From contig UNSK01000005.1 in assembly GCA_900552525.1 (NCBI GenBank), positions 15,081-79,080 of the forward strand: a stretch of DNA of 64,000 nt. Direction: 5' to 3'. A model generated the notes under the pieces. It worked only from the letters and a program-made list of their open reading frames with translations. It had not been told where the DNA came from and made no database searches. This document shows, piece by piece, positions 46,106 to 54,996 of this stretch. The stretch comes from Candidatus Gastranaerophilales bacterium (GTDB lineage Bacteria > Cyanobacteriota > Vampirovibrionia > Gastranaerophilales > Gastranaerophilaceae). Position 1 is the first letter of the stretch; the number at the start of each line of letters is the position of its first letter. The translations under genes and the position numbers were made by a program.

Positions 46106-47161
46106 TTGAAAGCTAAGTTATTTACCAGAATAATGAATGCACCAATGGAATGGCTGCCTGAAACCATAAGAGGTTCAAAAAAAGCTGTCACTTATAATTT
46201 TATTAACGGAACCGGGAAAAAAGGGAATTTTGAAATATATTCCTTCTTTGACAGCAATAGGAAATTAGTAAAACGAAATATTACATATAACAATGCCGGA
46301 AATACCACACGGGAAATAAAATGGTATACTCCTGAGCAGGTAAAAACTGCAAAAAGTATAGATGGTAAGATGAAATCTTTTACTAGCAGAAATTTATATC
46401 AGAACTGTTTTATTGAAACAAATATCTTGGCGGAAAAAGGGTATGATATACATAGGTTTGTTAAACTCAAAGCAGGTCAAAAGCCTCAGGAAATAAGTTA
46501 TAAAACAGCCTGGGACGGCAATGCTCCAGAAATCGAATATAAAAACTGCGACAGGATTTTAGACGGATTTGAAGGTGCAGAGTTTCTGCCCGTTCTAACC
46601 GCAGAAAGCTCAACAAAGAGGATTAACCACATATTCCTTAATCAGGTAAAAAAACAAGAATTAGAAGGAATTGTCCCCCCAATAAAAATAGTTAACAGAA
46701 AAGAAGCTTATAAACATTCAAGGGAACTGAAAGCAATTGAAGAACAGTATCCAAATGACCCTAAAATCGCAGGTTTTTGCGACCAAGATGGACAGGTTTA
46801 TTTTATAAATGATGTAAAAAGTAACGGTTCAGAAATAAATAATATTGCCCATGAAGTTCAGCACGCAAAAGACCGCTCCGATATCGAAAGATTAGAACAT
46901 AATACATTTTTCAACACCGGAACTTTCGGACACCGTTCAAGAGCTAAAGGGATTATTAAAGAAAAAGAAAATCCTGCAGAGTACAAAAGAATTTCAGAAC
47001 TAGAAAAATCTTATAATGATGGAAACTATTTATCTGAATGCTTAAATGGGAAGCACGATGATGTTCTGTGCGAATACTATGCAAATAAAAAAGGCGATGA
47101 AGAATTCTATAAGGCATTGAACATTTTTAACAAACTAAACAGCTTCCTATTTGGGAGTTAA
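46106..47161 (+). CDS. Putative zinc metallopeptidase (HExxH), lineage-specific
   Basis: 351 residues. Near residue 250 is N-N-I-A-H-E-V-Q-H-A-K-D, an HExxH zinc motif. About 60 residues later D-V-L-C-E-Y-Y-A-N could supply a third ligand. The first 200 residues are basic and not recognised, and there is no signal peptide. The start is TTG with AAGGGG upstream; the nearby ATG leads to an immediate stop. The protease role is inferred from one motif. It shares its promoter element with the GNAT-like, HEAT and Rel-like genes. Confidence 0.65.
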   Translation: MKAKLFTRIMNAPMEWLPETIRGSKKAVTYNFINGTGKKGNFEIYSFFDSNRKLVKRNITYNNAGNTTREIKWYTPEQVKTAKSIDGKMKSFTSRNLYQNCFIETNILAEKGYDIHRFVKLKAGQKPQEISYKTAWDGNAPEIEYKNCDRILDGFEGAEFLPVLTAESSTKRINHIFLNQVKKQELEGIVPPIKIVNRKEAYKHSRELKAIEEQYPNDPKIAGFCDQDGQVYFINDVKSNGSEINNIAHEVQHAKDRSDIERLEHNTFFNTGTFGHRSRAKGIIKEKENPAEYKRISELEKSYNDGNYLSECLNGKHDDVLCEYYANKKGDEEFYKALNIFNKLNSFLFGS

Positions 47162-48201
47162 TTTATAAACATGCAATCGCCATAACTGTAGAAGCGGTAT
47201 TTTTCATTTATAGCTTCTGCATAAGCTTCAAAAATAAAATCTTTTCCTGCTAAAGCACTAACTAACATAAGAAGTGTTGATTTTGGCAGATGGAAATTCG
47301 TTATCAGTTTGTCTACTACCCCAAATTTATAAGGGGGATAAATAAACAACTCTGATGCGCCCTTACATGCTTGAATTTTCCCAAACATTTTATAAGCGCT
47401 CTCTAAGGTTCTTACAGTTGTTGTGCCAACAGCAACAAGCTTTTTGCCATCAGCCTTTGCCCGGTTAATCAAATCCGCTGTTTCCTGTCTTATTTCAAAC
47501 ACCTCGGAATCCATATGATGATCTAAAATATTATCACACTTTACAGGACGAAATGTTCCAATCCCGACATTTAAAGTTACATAACCAACCTGAACACCTT
47601 TATCTTCAAGTTTTTTCAGGATTTCCTGTGTAAAATGCAAACCCGCTGTTGGAGCTGCTACAGAGCCTTCTTCTTTCGCATAAACGGTCTGGTATCTTTC
47701 AAAATCAAGTTTTTTAAGATCTTCATTAGACATTTTACGTTCGATATATGGTGGAAGCGGAATATTCCCGACTCTGTGGAGAATTTCAAAAATATCTCCT
47801 TCATAAATCATTTGAACAAGCCACTTTCCATCATCAGGGAGAGGCATTATTACTTCACAAGAAAGTTCTCCGGAGATTTTTATTACAGTACCGACTCTGA
47901 CGCGCTTAGAAGGTTTTATCAAAACTTCCCAGTTTTTATTCTCTCTTTCTTTAAGCAAAAAAACTTCTATTTTTGCACCAGTATCTTTATAACCGTACAA
48001 TCTTGCCGGAATAACTTTTGTATCATTCAAAATCAGAACGTGATTTTCGTCAAGCAAATCAACGATATCATAAAAATGTTTGTTTAGAATTTTATGTTCA
48101 TCACGATTAAGAACCATCATTCGGGAATTTTCACGCTTATCACTCGGACGCTGCGCGATTAATTCTTCCGGTAATTCATAATCAAATTCTGATAATAACA
48201 T
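47158..48201 (-). CDS. queA: S-adenosylmethionine:tRNA ribosyltransferase-isomerase
   Basis: 347 residues. QueA makes epoxyqueuosine in tRNA. Family blocks are F-D-Y-E-L-P-E-E-L-I-A-Q-R-P, L-N-D-T-K-V-I-P-A-R-L-Y-G, G-S-V-A-A-P-T-A-G-L-H-F-T, V-G-I-G-T-F-R-P-V and T-N-F-H-L-P-K-S-T-L. I chose the ATG one base after the yidC stop; a start 15 bases further up would lie within yidC. The 3' end overlaps the HExxH gene on the other strand by 4 bases. Confidence 0.97.
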   Translation of the reverse strand: MLLSEFDYELPEELIAQRPSDKRENSRMMVLNRDEHKILNKHFYDIVDLLDENHVLILNDTKVIPARLYGYKDTGAKIEVFLLKERENKNWEVLIKPSKRVRVGTVIKISGELSCEVIMPLPDDGKWLVQMIYEGDIFEILHRVGNIPLPPYIERKMSNEDLKKLDFERYQTVYAKEEGSVAAPTAGLHFTQEILKKLEDKGVQVGYVTLNVGIGTFRPVKCDNILDHHMDSEVFEIRQETADLINRAKADGKKLVAVGTTTVRTLESAYKMFGKIQACKGASELFIYPPYKFGVVDKLITNFHLPKSTLLMLVSALAGKDFIFEAYAEAINEKYRFYSYGDCMFIN

Positions 48202-48202
48202 A

Positions 48203-49288
48203 CTAGTCCTTAGCATCTATCTTTTTTGCATTAGCCAAATCCACATCATCAACTTTTGCTTCTTTTTTTGCATCTTCTGCTTCCAGCTGTTTATTAATGA
48301 TTAAAGTCTGAACAACCTGGAAAACATTGCTTGAAATCAGATAAAGAAGAACACCTGCCGGAATTGGAATGATTACAAAAGTAAATGTAAGCATTATCGG
48401 CATAAAAGTATTCATTGATTTTTGCATTTGCTGCTGTGCTGGATCCTGTGGCGTATTTTTATTCATAGCCATCATTGCTCTTTGTGAGAATACCATTGTT
48501 ACAGCAAACAGAAGTATTAAGAATAATACATCATAGTGGAACGCTGTCTTAACTTCTTTTGTAGGAATAGTACTGATTAAAATACCATCTTTTCTTACAA
48601 AAGTCATTTTTTCAGTTTCTTTTGTCTGAATATCTGTTACATCAATTTCAGCTTTCTCAATCTGATCAAGCTGGCTGAATTTTAAATTTAAATTATCAAG
48701 ACTGATTTTGAAATCAACAGGCTGGCCTGGAGTAAGTTCGCCTTGAACCTCAACAGCCTTGTTAGGTTTTACGATTTTTACATTTAATAATGGTTCTTCT
48801 TCACCTGTTAGATAAACTTTTGCAGTTTTACCTGTCATAAATGTATCATATTTTGAAACCCCGAGAGTACCATCGTGAGAAACTCCCGCAGAAGTTTTTA
48901 ATGTTGCATCCAATCTTTTGATAAATAAAAACTGAGAATCGCCCGCCATTTGGATAAATTGCGGACTCATTAATGTTGAATACAATAATATAAATATCGG
49001 CATTTGGATTAAAAGAGGAAAACAGCCTGCCATAGGATTAAATTTATGTTCTTTGTAGAACTCCATCATCTTTTGCTGCATCATTTGAGGATTGCTCTTG
49101 TAGCGTTCCTGAATTGCTTTCATTTTAGGCTGAAGCATTTGCATTGTTCTCATAGAACGCTGCTGAGATAAGCCTAAAGGCCACATTAGAGCCCTTACTA
49201 TAATTGTCAGTAAAATTATACCAATACCGTAGCTTCCCGCAACAGAAAGCATTTTTAAAACTTTAATGGTTAGTGTAGTAAAATCCAT
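48203..49288 (-). CDS. yidC: Membrane protein insertase YidC
   Basis: 361 residues. YidC inserts inner-membrane proteins. The first core helix lies at residues 16-36 (G-I-G-I-I-L-L-T-I-I-V-R with the groove Arg), followed by the cytoplasmic hairpin and N-P-M-A-G-C-F-P-L-L-I-Q-M-P. A polar domain of about 130 residues then comes before the last helices (P-I-P-A-G-V-L-L-Y). In E. coli the large extra domain lies earlier, before the core. An insertion at this later place is known from cyanobacterial YidC, which supports the proposed lineage. The tail is charged. Confidence 0.93.
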   Translation of the reverse strand: MDFTTLTIKVLKMLSVAGSYGIGIILLTIIVRALMWPLGLSQQRSMRTMQMLQPKMKAIQERYKSNPQMMQQKMMEFYKEHKFNPMAGCFPLLIQMPIFILLYSTLMSPQFIQMAGDSQFLFIKRLDATLKTSAGVSHDGTLGVSKYDTFMTGKTAKVYLTGEEEPLLNVKIVKPNKAVEVQGELTPGQPVDFKISLDNLNLKFSQLDQIEKAEIDVTDIQTKETEKMTFVRKDGILISTIPTKEVKTAFHYDVLFLILLFAVTMVFSQRAMMAMNKNTPQDPAQQQMQKSMNTFMPIMLTFTFVIIPIPAGVLLYLISSNVFQVVQTLIINKQLEAEDAKKEAKVDDVDLANAKKIDAKD

Positions 49289-49311
49289 GTCCTCTTCCCT
49301 AAGTTATTCTA

Positions 49312-49341
49312 ATATCAAAAAAGTGTACGTAAGTACACTTT
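49312..49341 (-). terminator. Terminator of the fliLMN operon
   Basis: On the minus strand AAAGTGTAC pairs with GTACACTTT around a 4-nt loop and continues into a T6 run. Confidence 0.75.
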
Positions 49342-49381
49342 CAAAATACTTTAAATATACCCGTCAGTCAAGAGGTGCTTA

Positions 49382-49846
49382 TTACCCCTCATTCTCTTTG
49401 TTAGCATTTGAGCTTATTGTATTCAAACGTCTTGCAGGGTCTGTGATATGAGTAATTCTTAATCCAAAGTTATCTTCTATAACTACAACTTCACCATAAG
49501 CAATCAGCTTGCCGTTTGCATACAATTCTACAGGTTCACCCGCAGCTTTATTTAAGGTTACAATAGAACCCTTTGTGAGCTCCAAAACTTTCTTAATAGG
49601 AAGTTCTGTTTTTCCAAGCTCAACAGTAAGCTGTAATTTTACATCAAGCAGAATGTTCAAATTCTGGTTAGGCGGTCCCTGCACCTGATCTAAGTCTTCA
49701 AAAGAAGCAAACTGAACAGGCTGCACTGTTACTGTCTTATCCTCATGCTTTTCTTCGGGTTCAAATGCTTCGGGTGTAAAATCAGCCTCTGCATCATCTG
49801 CGCCTTGACTTAGTTCCGTATCTTTTATATCGTCATCATCCAGCAT
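49382..49846 (-). CDS. fliN: Flagellar motor switch protein FliN
   Basis: 154 residues. An acidic N-terminal half is followed by the SpoA/FliN domain: L-N-I-L-L-D-V-K-L-Q-L-T-V-E-L-G-K-T, G-S-I-V-T-L-N-K-A-A-G-E-P-V-E-L-Y and G-E-V-V-V-I-E-D-N-F-G-L-R-I. It is part of the C ring. The acidic extension resembles FliY/FliN forms but lacks a CheC domain. Confidence 0.93.
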   Translation of the reverse strand: MLDDDDIKDTELSQGADDAEADFTPEAFEPEEKHEDKTVTVQPVQFASFEDLDQVQGPPNQNLNILLDVKLQLTVELGKTELPIKKVLELTKGSIVTLNKAAGEPVELYANGKLIAYGEVVVIEDNFGLRITHITDPARRLNTISSNANKENEG

Positions 49847-49857
49847 CTAAAACCTCT

Positions 49858-50838
49858 CTAAAAATAGTTCCTTAGTAACTCATGCATTTCATCATATACA
49901 TCTGTTATTTTAACACAAATTTTATCTTTTAATGTTCCGGGTCTGGCAAAGAACTTTTTCTCTCCATTTACCTTAACAATTAAATCATCTTGAACTTTAT
50001 TATCAAGCTTAATGATATCACCTTCTGACAATTGCAGAAAATCATCAAGAGTTATGCTGCACTGTCCGAATTGAACCCTTAAATCAACATTTGAAGTATT
50101 GATTTTAGAAATCATTTTCAATCTTTCATCATTAGAAGCAACAAGCCCCTTTGTCTGGAAAATATGCTGTGTGCTCAAATGTCCAAGAACTGTTTCTAAT
50201 ACAGGATAAGGGAAGCATAGACTAAATAAGCCGAAATGCTTGCCTGATATCTGAACTTCGAAAGTTAAAAGAGCAACAATTTCACCGGCTGTTGCAACCT
50301 GAATTGACTGGTAATTATCATCAAGACTTATAAATTTTCCTGTTACAGGAATAATTGTATTCCAGGAATCTTCAAGAGATTTAATAATAATATTAATAAC
50401 TTTTTTTGCAAGAGCTTTTTCAATATCAGTAAGTTCGCGGGTCTGATTTTCAATATTACCGACACCGCCCAGCATTCTGTTTACAATACAGGATATTACC
50501 TCAAAACTTATACCCAGCAATACCTGACCGGAAAGAGGCTCAAACTCAAAAACCCCTACGCTAATTGGAGATGGCATTGATCTTACAAACTCTTCATATG
50601 TAAGCTGGTCAACAGATACAATCTCAATTTCCACACGCATACGGAGATAACCGCTCAAAACAAGAGAAATCGCCTTAGAAAACTCTCTATGTATATCTCT
50701 TAAAGCCCTGAGGTTATCCTTCGAAAATTTATCCGGACGTCTGAAGTTATATAGTTTATAACTCTTGTGTTCCGAATCAGAAAATTCATCTTCAAAGAAA
50801 TTTGTATCTGTTAAGTTGTTATTAATACTTTCTGCCAT
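49858..50838 (-). CDS. fliM: Flagellar motor switch protein FliM
   Basis: 326 residues. Middle domain with F-V-R-S-M-P-S-P-I-S-V-G-V-F and M-L-G-G-V-G as in FliM, then a C-terminal SpoA domain ending K-I-C-V-K-I-T-D-V. The N-terminal segment that usually binds CheY-P is acidic here and only partly like the consensus. It forms the C ring with FliN and FliG. Confidence 0.94.
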   Translation of the reverse strand: MAESINNNLTDTNFFEDEFSDSEHKSYKLYNFRRPDKFSKDNLRALRDIHREFSKAISLVLSGYLRMRVEIEIVSVDQLTYEEFVRSMPSPISVGVFEFEPLSGQVLLGISFEVISCIVNRMLGGVGNIENQTRELTDIEKALAKKVINIIIKSLEDSWNTIIPVTGKFISLDDNYQSIQVATAGEIVALLTFEVQISGKHFGLFSLCFPYPVLETVLGHLSTQHIFQTKGLVASNDERLKMISKINTSNVDLRVQFGQCSITLDDFLQLSEGDIIKLDNKVQDDLIVKVNGEKKFFARPGTLKDKICVKITDVYDEMHELLRNYF

Positions 50839-50857
50839 TTGTCCCTGTTTTTATCCC

Positions 50858-51460
50858 TTACTGGATAATAAATTGTCCAAAACTTACTCTTAAAACTTCT
50901 CTCTCGCCGCCTAGAATTGAATTAATGTCATTTGTAATTTGTTCTTTAGCAAGTTCTTTTCCGGCTGCAGTTGCAAGCTCTGTAGAAGTCTTACTTGAAA
51001 GATTTGTTATAACAGCATCTCTTATTGCCGGTTTAAACTGATTCATTTCTTTTTGTATTGCTTCCATCGGATCAACCGGAGCAGCAGCTTCTCCATGACC
51101 ACCATGCCCGCCGCCTTTTGCCGGCTCAGCTTCCGGAAAATCAGTATCCTTCTTTGTAACTTCTATTGCTACATTGACTTTCAAATATTTCTTCTGGCTT
51201 TCGTCGCAAAGGTTTAAAATAAAATCGCCTAAATCAACAATAATACCTTTTTGTATCTGGTCTTCATCCCCGCCTTCTTCCCCTAGCTCTTCTTGAGATG
51301 TATTAAGAGAACCTATTTTCTGGGTTATAAGATTTTCCATTACTACATAGTTAACACCGGCAAATACCACAAACATTATTACAATTGATGATATTGTTAA
51401 GATTAAAAACTTTGTAAAGTCTTGTTGACCGTTATTTCCAGCCTTTTCGTTTTCAGCCAT
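50858..51460 (-). CDS. fliL: Flagellar basal body protein FliL
   Basis: 200 residues. One membrane helix (about 16-38) is followed by a periplasmic domain with G-I-I-V-D-L-G-D-F-I-L-N-L, K-Y-L-K-V-N-V-A-I-E-V and a C-terminal L-R-V-S-F-G-Q-F-I-I-Q, as in FliL, which supports the stator. An insert rich in His, Gly and Ala (G-G-H-G-G-H-G) sits near the middle. I chose the ATG after GGAG, one base after the upstream stop. Confidence 0.85.
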   Translation of the reverse strand: MAENEKAGNNGQQDFTKFLILTISSIVIMFVVFAGVNYVVMENLITQKIGSLNTSQEELGEEGGDEDQIQKGIIVDLGDFILNLCDESQKKYLKVNVAIEVTKKDTDFPEAEPAKGGGHGGHGEAAAPVDPMEAIQKEMNQFKPAIRDAVITNLSSKTSTELATAAGKELAKEQITNDINSILGGEREVLRVSFGQFIIQ

Positions 51461-51461
51461 A

Positions 51462-51989
51462 CTATTCTCCACTTATACTACATAGTATTATTATATCAAT
51501 GCGGTTATCAGATTTACCACCATTATTTGATGTATTTATATCCGGCATATATTCCCCGTAACCAACCGTATAAATTCTATCCACTGGCAGCTTTGGTTCT
51601 GATTTTACAAATTCCTCTCCAATATTGCCTGCAATAACAGATGCAAATTCCCAATTTTTCATATTTATGCCTTCAGGAATTTTTTCTGTATGCACCTCTA
51701 TTATAACAGGATTTTTTATTTTTGCCAAAAAATATTCAATACATAAAAGTTTTTCATACAACTGCGGAGTGATTTTTTGAAAATTGTATTCAGGATTTTC
51801 AAAAGGAATACGTATAATAATCCCTCTAATATCTCTCTTAATTGCAACACCATCACAATGCGACAGCGCTGCTACAGCAGAAGAATAAATATTGTTTGTG
51901 CAGTATTCGTTTAATATATATAAAGGTTCTGCCTGTACAAGACAAATCTGAAATATAATACTAAAAAATATTAATAAACATTTCTTCAT
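51462..51989 (-). CDS. Secreted OmpA/MotB-like domain protein
   Basis: 175 residues. A signal peptide ends at V-Q-A-E near residue 20. The C-terminal part shows I-I-E-V-H-T-E, N-W-E-F-A-S-V-I-A-G-N-I, V-G-Y-G-E-Y-M-P and N-R-I-D-I-I-I-L, the peptidoglycan-binding layout of OmpA/MotB. Unlike MotB it has no N-terminal membrane helix, so it cannot be the proton-channel subunit itself. It leads the fliL-fliM-fliN operon and may be a stator or ring anchor. Confidence 0.75.
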   Translation of the reverse strand: MKKCLLIFFSIIFQICLVQAEPLYILNEYCTNNIYSSAVAALSHCDGVAIKRDIRGIIIRIPFENPEYNFQKITPQLYEKLLCIEYFLAKIKNPVIIEVHTEKIPEGINMKNWEFASVIAGNIGEEFVKSEPKLPVDRIYTVGYGEYMPDINTSNNGGKSDNRIDIIILCSISGE

Positions 51990-52070
51990 CCTAACATAAT
52001 TAATAAATTATTTGAGAAATTAAATTGCTGCTCTGGGGAATAGTCTGTTGCTTCTATATCCGGATGTATA

Positions 52071-52076
52071 TATAAT
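52071..52076 (+). promoter_or_regulatory. Histidine kinase promoter, predicted leaderless
   Basis: TATAAT ends exactly 6 nt before the ATG at 52083, with no Shine-Dalgarno between. Confidence 0.55.
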
Positions 52077-52082
52077 ATTGTT

Positions 52083-53729
52083 ATGGGGAAGTTTGATTTA
52101 TTTAACAAATTTAACAGTGCCGTTATCGTCATTAATAACAACAAAGAAGCTGTTTTCAGAAATAATGTCTTTAAACGGATATTTCCTGATTACAAAAATC
52201 TTGAAAAGTTTTCTCATAAACTTAATTATAATGTTTGCGCACTTGTAAGTAACGATGTTAGTGTGCATTCGCCTATAGTTCAGGCTCTAGCCTCAATTGA
52301 AGATTTTTCGGCATATATTACATATCAGACTTCAGGAAACGAACTTTTTTACTATGATATGAATTCGACACGCAAAGGACAATATAATATAATAGTGTTT
52401 ACAGATGTAACTGCAAAGACCAAATTTGAAACCCTTTTAATAAAAAATCAAAACTTCCAGAAAAAAATATCACTGCTTGAAGACGATAACCGGAATTTAT
52501 CAAAAGTTAAACTTCAAGCACAGTCACAGGCTATGAAGCTTCTTTTACTTAATAATATTTCCAATATTATAAGGGAGTCTATCGATACATCAGTAATATT
52601 GAAATCTGCTCTTGAAGAACTTGCGCAAATGTTTGGCGCATTTAGAGGATATTACGCTGAAGCAGACGGTTCTAAATTTATCATAAGAGAATCTTTAGAC
52701 AAAAAAGAAACTGGATTAGAAATATCTTTTGACAACGATGTTAATAATTTTATAAAACAAGGGCGGGTTTCTTGCCTTACGTGTATGAAAGAATTTAAGG
52801 AAGCCAAACCTTTCAGAGAAATTGTCCAGAGAGTTGTTCTTCCAATCTATCATCTTAATAAATTATTAGGAATAATTGTTCTTTCTACAAAACAAAAAAC
52901 AAAACTTGATGACACACTTGAAGTTTTAAACGGTGTATCTTCCCAGCTTGGAAATGCAATAATTCAGGCAGAACTTTATAAAAAGAACGAAAAAATGGTC
53001 AAAGATTTGACCAAAACACTGGAAGAATTAAAAGATACCCAGCTTAAACTTATTAACTCGGAAAAAATGGCCTCTTTAGGCCAGCTGGTGGCCGGAGTTG
53101 CACATGAAATTAATACACCTGTAGCTTCAATAAAATCTAACAATGAAATTACAAAAAAAATAATCGCGCAAATTAAAGATGCAGACATCTGCGAATTATT
53201 GCAAGAAATAAATGAAATTGATACAGAAGCAATCGCAAGAATTAACCGCCTTGTGGTTTCATTAAGAAAATTCGTAAGACTTGATGAAGCTGAACTTCAG
53301 GAAGCAGATATAAATAAGGAAATTGATTTAACCTTAGATTTAATCAGACACGAAACTAAAAACAGAATAGAAATTATTAAAAATTATTCAAAGCTTCCGC
53401 CGATAAAATGTTATCCAAATATGTTAAATCAAGTCTTTATGAATATTCTGGTAAATGCAACGCATGCAATAAAAGAGAAGGGAACTATCACTATTGACAC
53501 AAATTATAAAAATAATAATCTTTTGGTTAAAATTAAAGATACCGGATGCGGAATAAAAGAACCTGACAAAATATTCTTTGCCGGATATACGACAAAGGGA
53601 GTTGGAGTTGGAACAGGCTTAGGGCTTGCAATTTCACAAAAGATCATTGAAAAACACAACGGAAAAATAACAGTAAAAACTAAATTAAATGAAGGAAGTG
53701 AATTCACTATTACTATCCCGAGTAAGTAG
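52083..53729 (+). CDS. Cytosolic sensor histidine kinase (PAS-GAF-HisKA-HATPase)
   Basis: 548 residues without membrane segments. A PAS-like region covers about 1-120, a coiled coil 120-160 and a GAF-like domain 165-300. The H-box G-V-A-H-E-I-N-T-P follows near residue 340, then the N-box N-I-L-V-N-A-T-H-A-I, D-T-G-C-G-I and G-T-G-L-G-L-A-I-S. No response regulator is adjacent, so it is an orphan kinase. It could serve chemotaxis or motility, given the divergent fliLMN operon, but that is a guess. Confidence 0.93.
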   Translation: MGKFDLFNKFNSAVIVINNNKEAVFRNNVFKRIFPDYKNLEKFSHKLNYNVCALVSNDVSVHSPIVQALASIEDFSAYITYQTSGNELFYYDMNSTRKGQYNIIVFTDVTAKTKFETLLIKNQNFQKKISLLEDDNRNLSKVKLQAQSQAMKLLLLNNISNIIRESIDTSVILKSALEELAQMFGAFRGYYAEADGSKFIIRESLDKKETGLEISFDNDVNNFIKQGRVSCLTCMKEFKEAKPFREIVQRVVLPIYHLNKLLGIIVLSTKQKTKLDDTLEVLNGVSSQLGNAIIQAELYKKNEKMVKDLTKTLEELKDTQLKLINSEKMASLGQLVAGVAHEINTPVASIKSNNEITKKIIAQIKDADICELLQEINEIDTEAIARINRLVVSLRKFVRLDEAELQEADINKEIDLTLDLIRHETKNRIEIIKNYSKLPPIKCYPNMLNQVFMNILVNATHAIKEKGTITIDTNYKNNNLLVKIKDTGCGIKEPDKIFFAGYTTKGVGVGTGLGLAISQKIIEKHNGKITVKTKLNEGSEFTITIPSK

Positions 53730-54018
53730 TATTCTTTACAAAATGTAAAGAGCAGTTTTTCAATCTATTATTAACTTTCAAGAATATAGTAATTATAATA
53801 ATAATTAATTTTTGTAAAAATATCTGGTAGAGTAGTTATAAAAATGTCAAAATATGGTATATTAATACTACCGAGATTAAGTGTAAATTTTACCCTAAAT
53901 AGTAGGGAATGTAACAAAAATTTAACAAATCAAAAGATAAAGGCAATTTAAAATAAAAACAATACTTTATATTACTGTGTAGAAGTAAAAATATGTTTGC
54001 ATATCGGAGGTAACGTGT
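53730..54018 (+). promoter_or_regulatory. Leader region of HEAT gene with bipartite promoter element
   Basis: 289 bases with no gene. CTTTACA/TGTAAAG at 53734-53750 may weakly end the kinase transcript. CCCTA/TAGGG forms a small inverted repeat near 53892. GCAATTT at 53943-53949 and ACTTTATA at 53964-53971 are 14 nt apart. CGGAGG lies before the ATG. Confidence 0.6.
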
Positions 54019-54876
54019 ATGGCAATTACAGTGAACAGCAAAAAGAAACAAGTCAAAAAAACTTTTCAGGAATTGATTAATGACTTGATGACATCAAGTT
54101 CTGAAAAAGTTAGATATAATGCTGCCCGTGTATTAGGAGAAATGGGCGATTCTAAAGCTGTTGAACCGTTGATAGATGTATTAAAAAATGATAAAAATGG
54201 TTCTGTTCGTTTATATGCCGCTCGTGCATTGGGCGAATTGGGTGATTCTAAAGCTACCGAACATTTAATTGAGTCTTTAAGAGAAGACCGTAACGTTGAT
54301 GTTAGAGTTCGTGCAGCACGTGCTTTAGGACGTTTGGGCGGCAAAATCGTTGTTGAACCGCTTGTAGAAGCTCTTAATGATGAAAACTCTCAAGTTTGTA
54401 TTACAGCAACTGACGCACTTATTGAAATCGGAGATGTTGCTACTGACGCATTAATTAAATCTCTTGATCACGAAAAAGTTAATGTAAGATGCGATGCTAC
54501 TCGTGCTTTGGGCGAAATCGGCAATAAAAAATGCGTTGATAAAATTATTAATATGTTATATGACGAATGGGTTAACGTTAGAATTTATGCAGTAACTTCT
54601 TTGGGTAAATTGAATGATAAAAAAGCTGTTCCTGCATTAATTGATGTTATGAAAAACCGTTCTGAAAACGATTTGGTTAGAGCTGGTGCAGCTGCTGCAT
54701 TAGGTGTTCTTCGCGATCAAAGAGCTCTTCTACCATTGAGAGAATTAATTATGGAAGCTGAAGAGTTAGGTGAATTAGAAGATACTGCTCTTAAATCTTT
54801 CAAAAAGATTATGGCTGCAAACTGGCAGGCTATTCCTGGTGCTACTCAGCAAAAGAAACCTGCTAATTCATTCTAA
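54019..54876 (+). CDS. PBS-lyase-type HEAT-repeat protein
   Basis: 285 residues. Seven or eight HEAT units of the PBS-lyase kind follow a basic N-terminus, each like V-R-x-x-A-A-R-A-L-G-E-L-G-D-x-x-A-x-x-x-L-I. It resembles the scaffold of phycobilin lyases (CpcE) and many regulators, but no bilin genes are here. Codon use is strongly biased, so it is probably abundant. A terminator follows. It is a protein-binding scaffold of unknown partner. Confidence 0.85.
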   Translation: MAITVNSKKKQVKKTFQELINDLMTSSSEKVRYNAARVLGEMGDSKAVEPLIDVLKNDKNGSVRLYAARALGELGDSKATEHLIESLREDRNVDVRVRAARALGRLGGKIVVEPLVEALNDENSQVCITATDALIEIGDVATDALIKSLDHEKVNVRCDATRALGEIGNKKCVDKIINMLYDEWVNVRIYAVTSLGKLNDKKAVPALIDVMKNRSENDLVRAGAAAALGVLRDQRALLPLRELIMEAEELGELEDTALKSFKKIMAANWQAIPGATQQKKPANSF

Positions 54877-54889
54877 TAAATAGTTAACA

Positions 54890-54927
54890 ACAAAAACGGC
54901 CTTGATTAAAATCAAGGCCGTTTTTGT
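54890..54927 (+). terminator. Terminator of HEAT-repeat gene
   Basis: A perfect 17-nt stem (outer ACAAAAACGG, inner CCTTGAT) with a 4-nt loop and T5 in the 3' arm. Confidence 0.92.
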
Positions 54928-54949
54928 TATGTTACATTGTAACAAAAAG

Positions 54950-54982
54950 GCAATTTTTTAACTCATAAATACTTTTTATAAT
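54950..54982 (+). promoter_or_regulatory. Bipartite promoter element before Rel-like gene
   Basis: GCAATTT at 54950-54956 and ACTTTTTATAAT from 54971, with the same 14-nt gap and an upstream GTAACA. The second half has two extra T bases relative to the other three copies. Confidence 0.55.
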
Positions 54983-54996
54983 AAGAATGGGGATTT

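Noticed and set aside
47635..48087. 150-codon plus-strand frame within queA
   Set aside because: Antisense shadow of a well-recognised gene.
54066..54344. 92-codon minus-strand frame within the HEAT gene
   Set aside because: The regular repeats of the HEAT gene create open antisense frames; no ribosome site.
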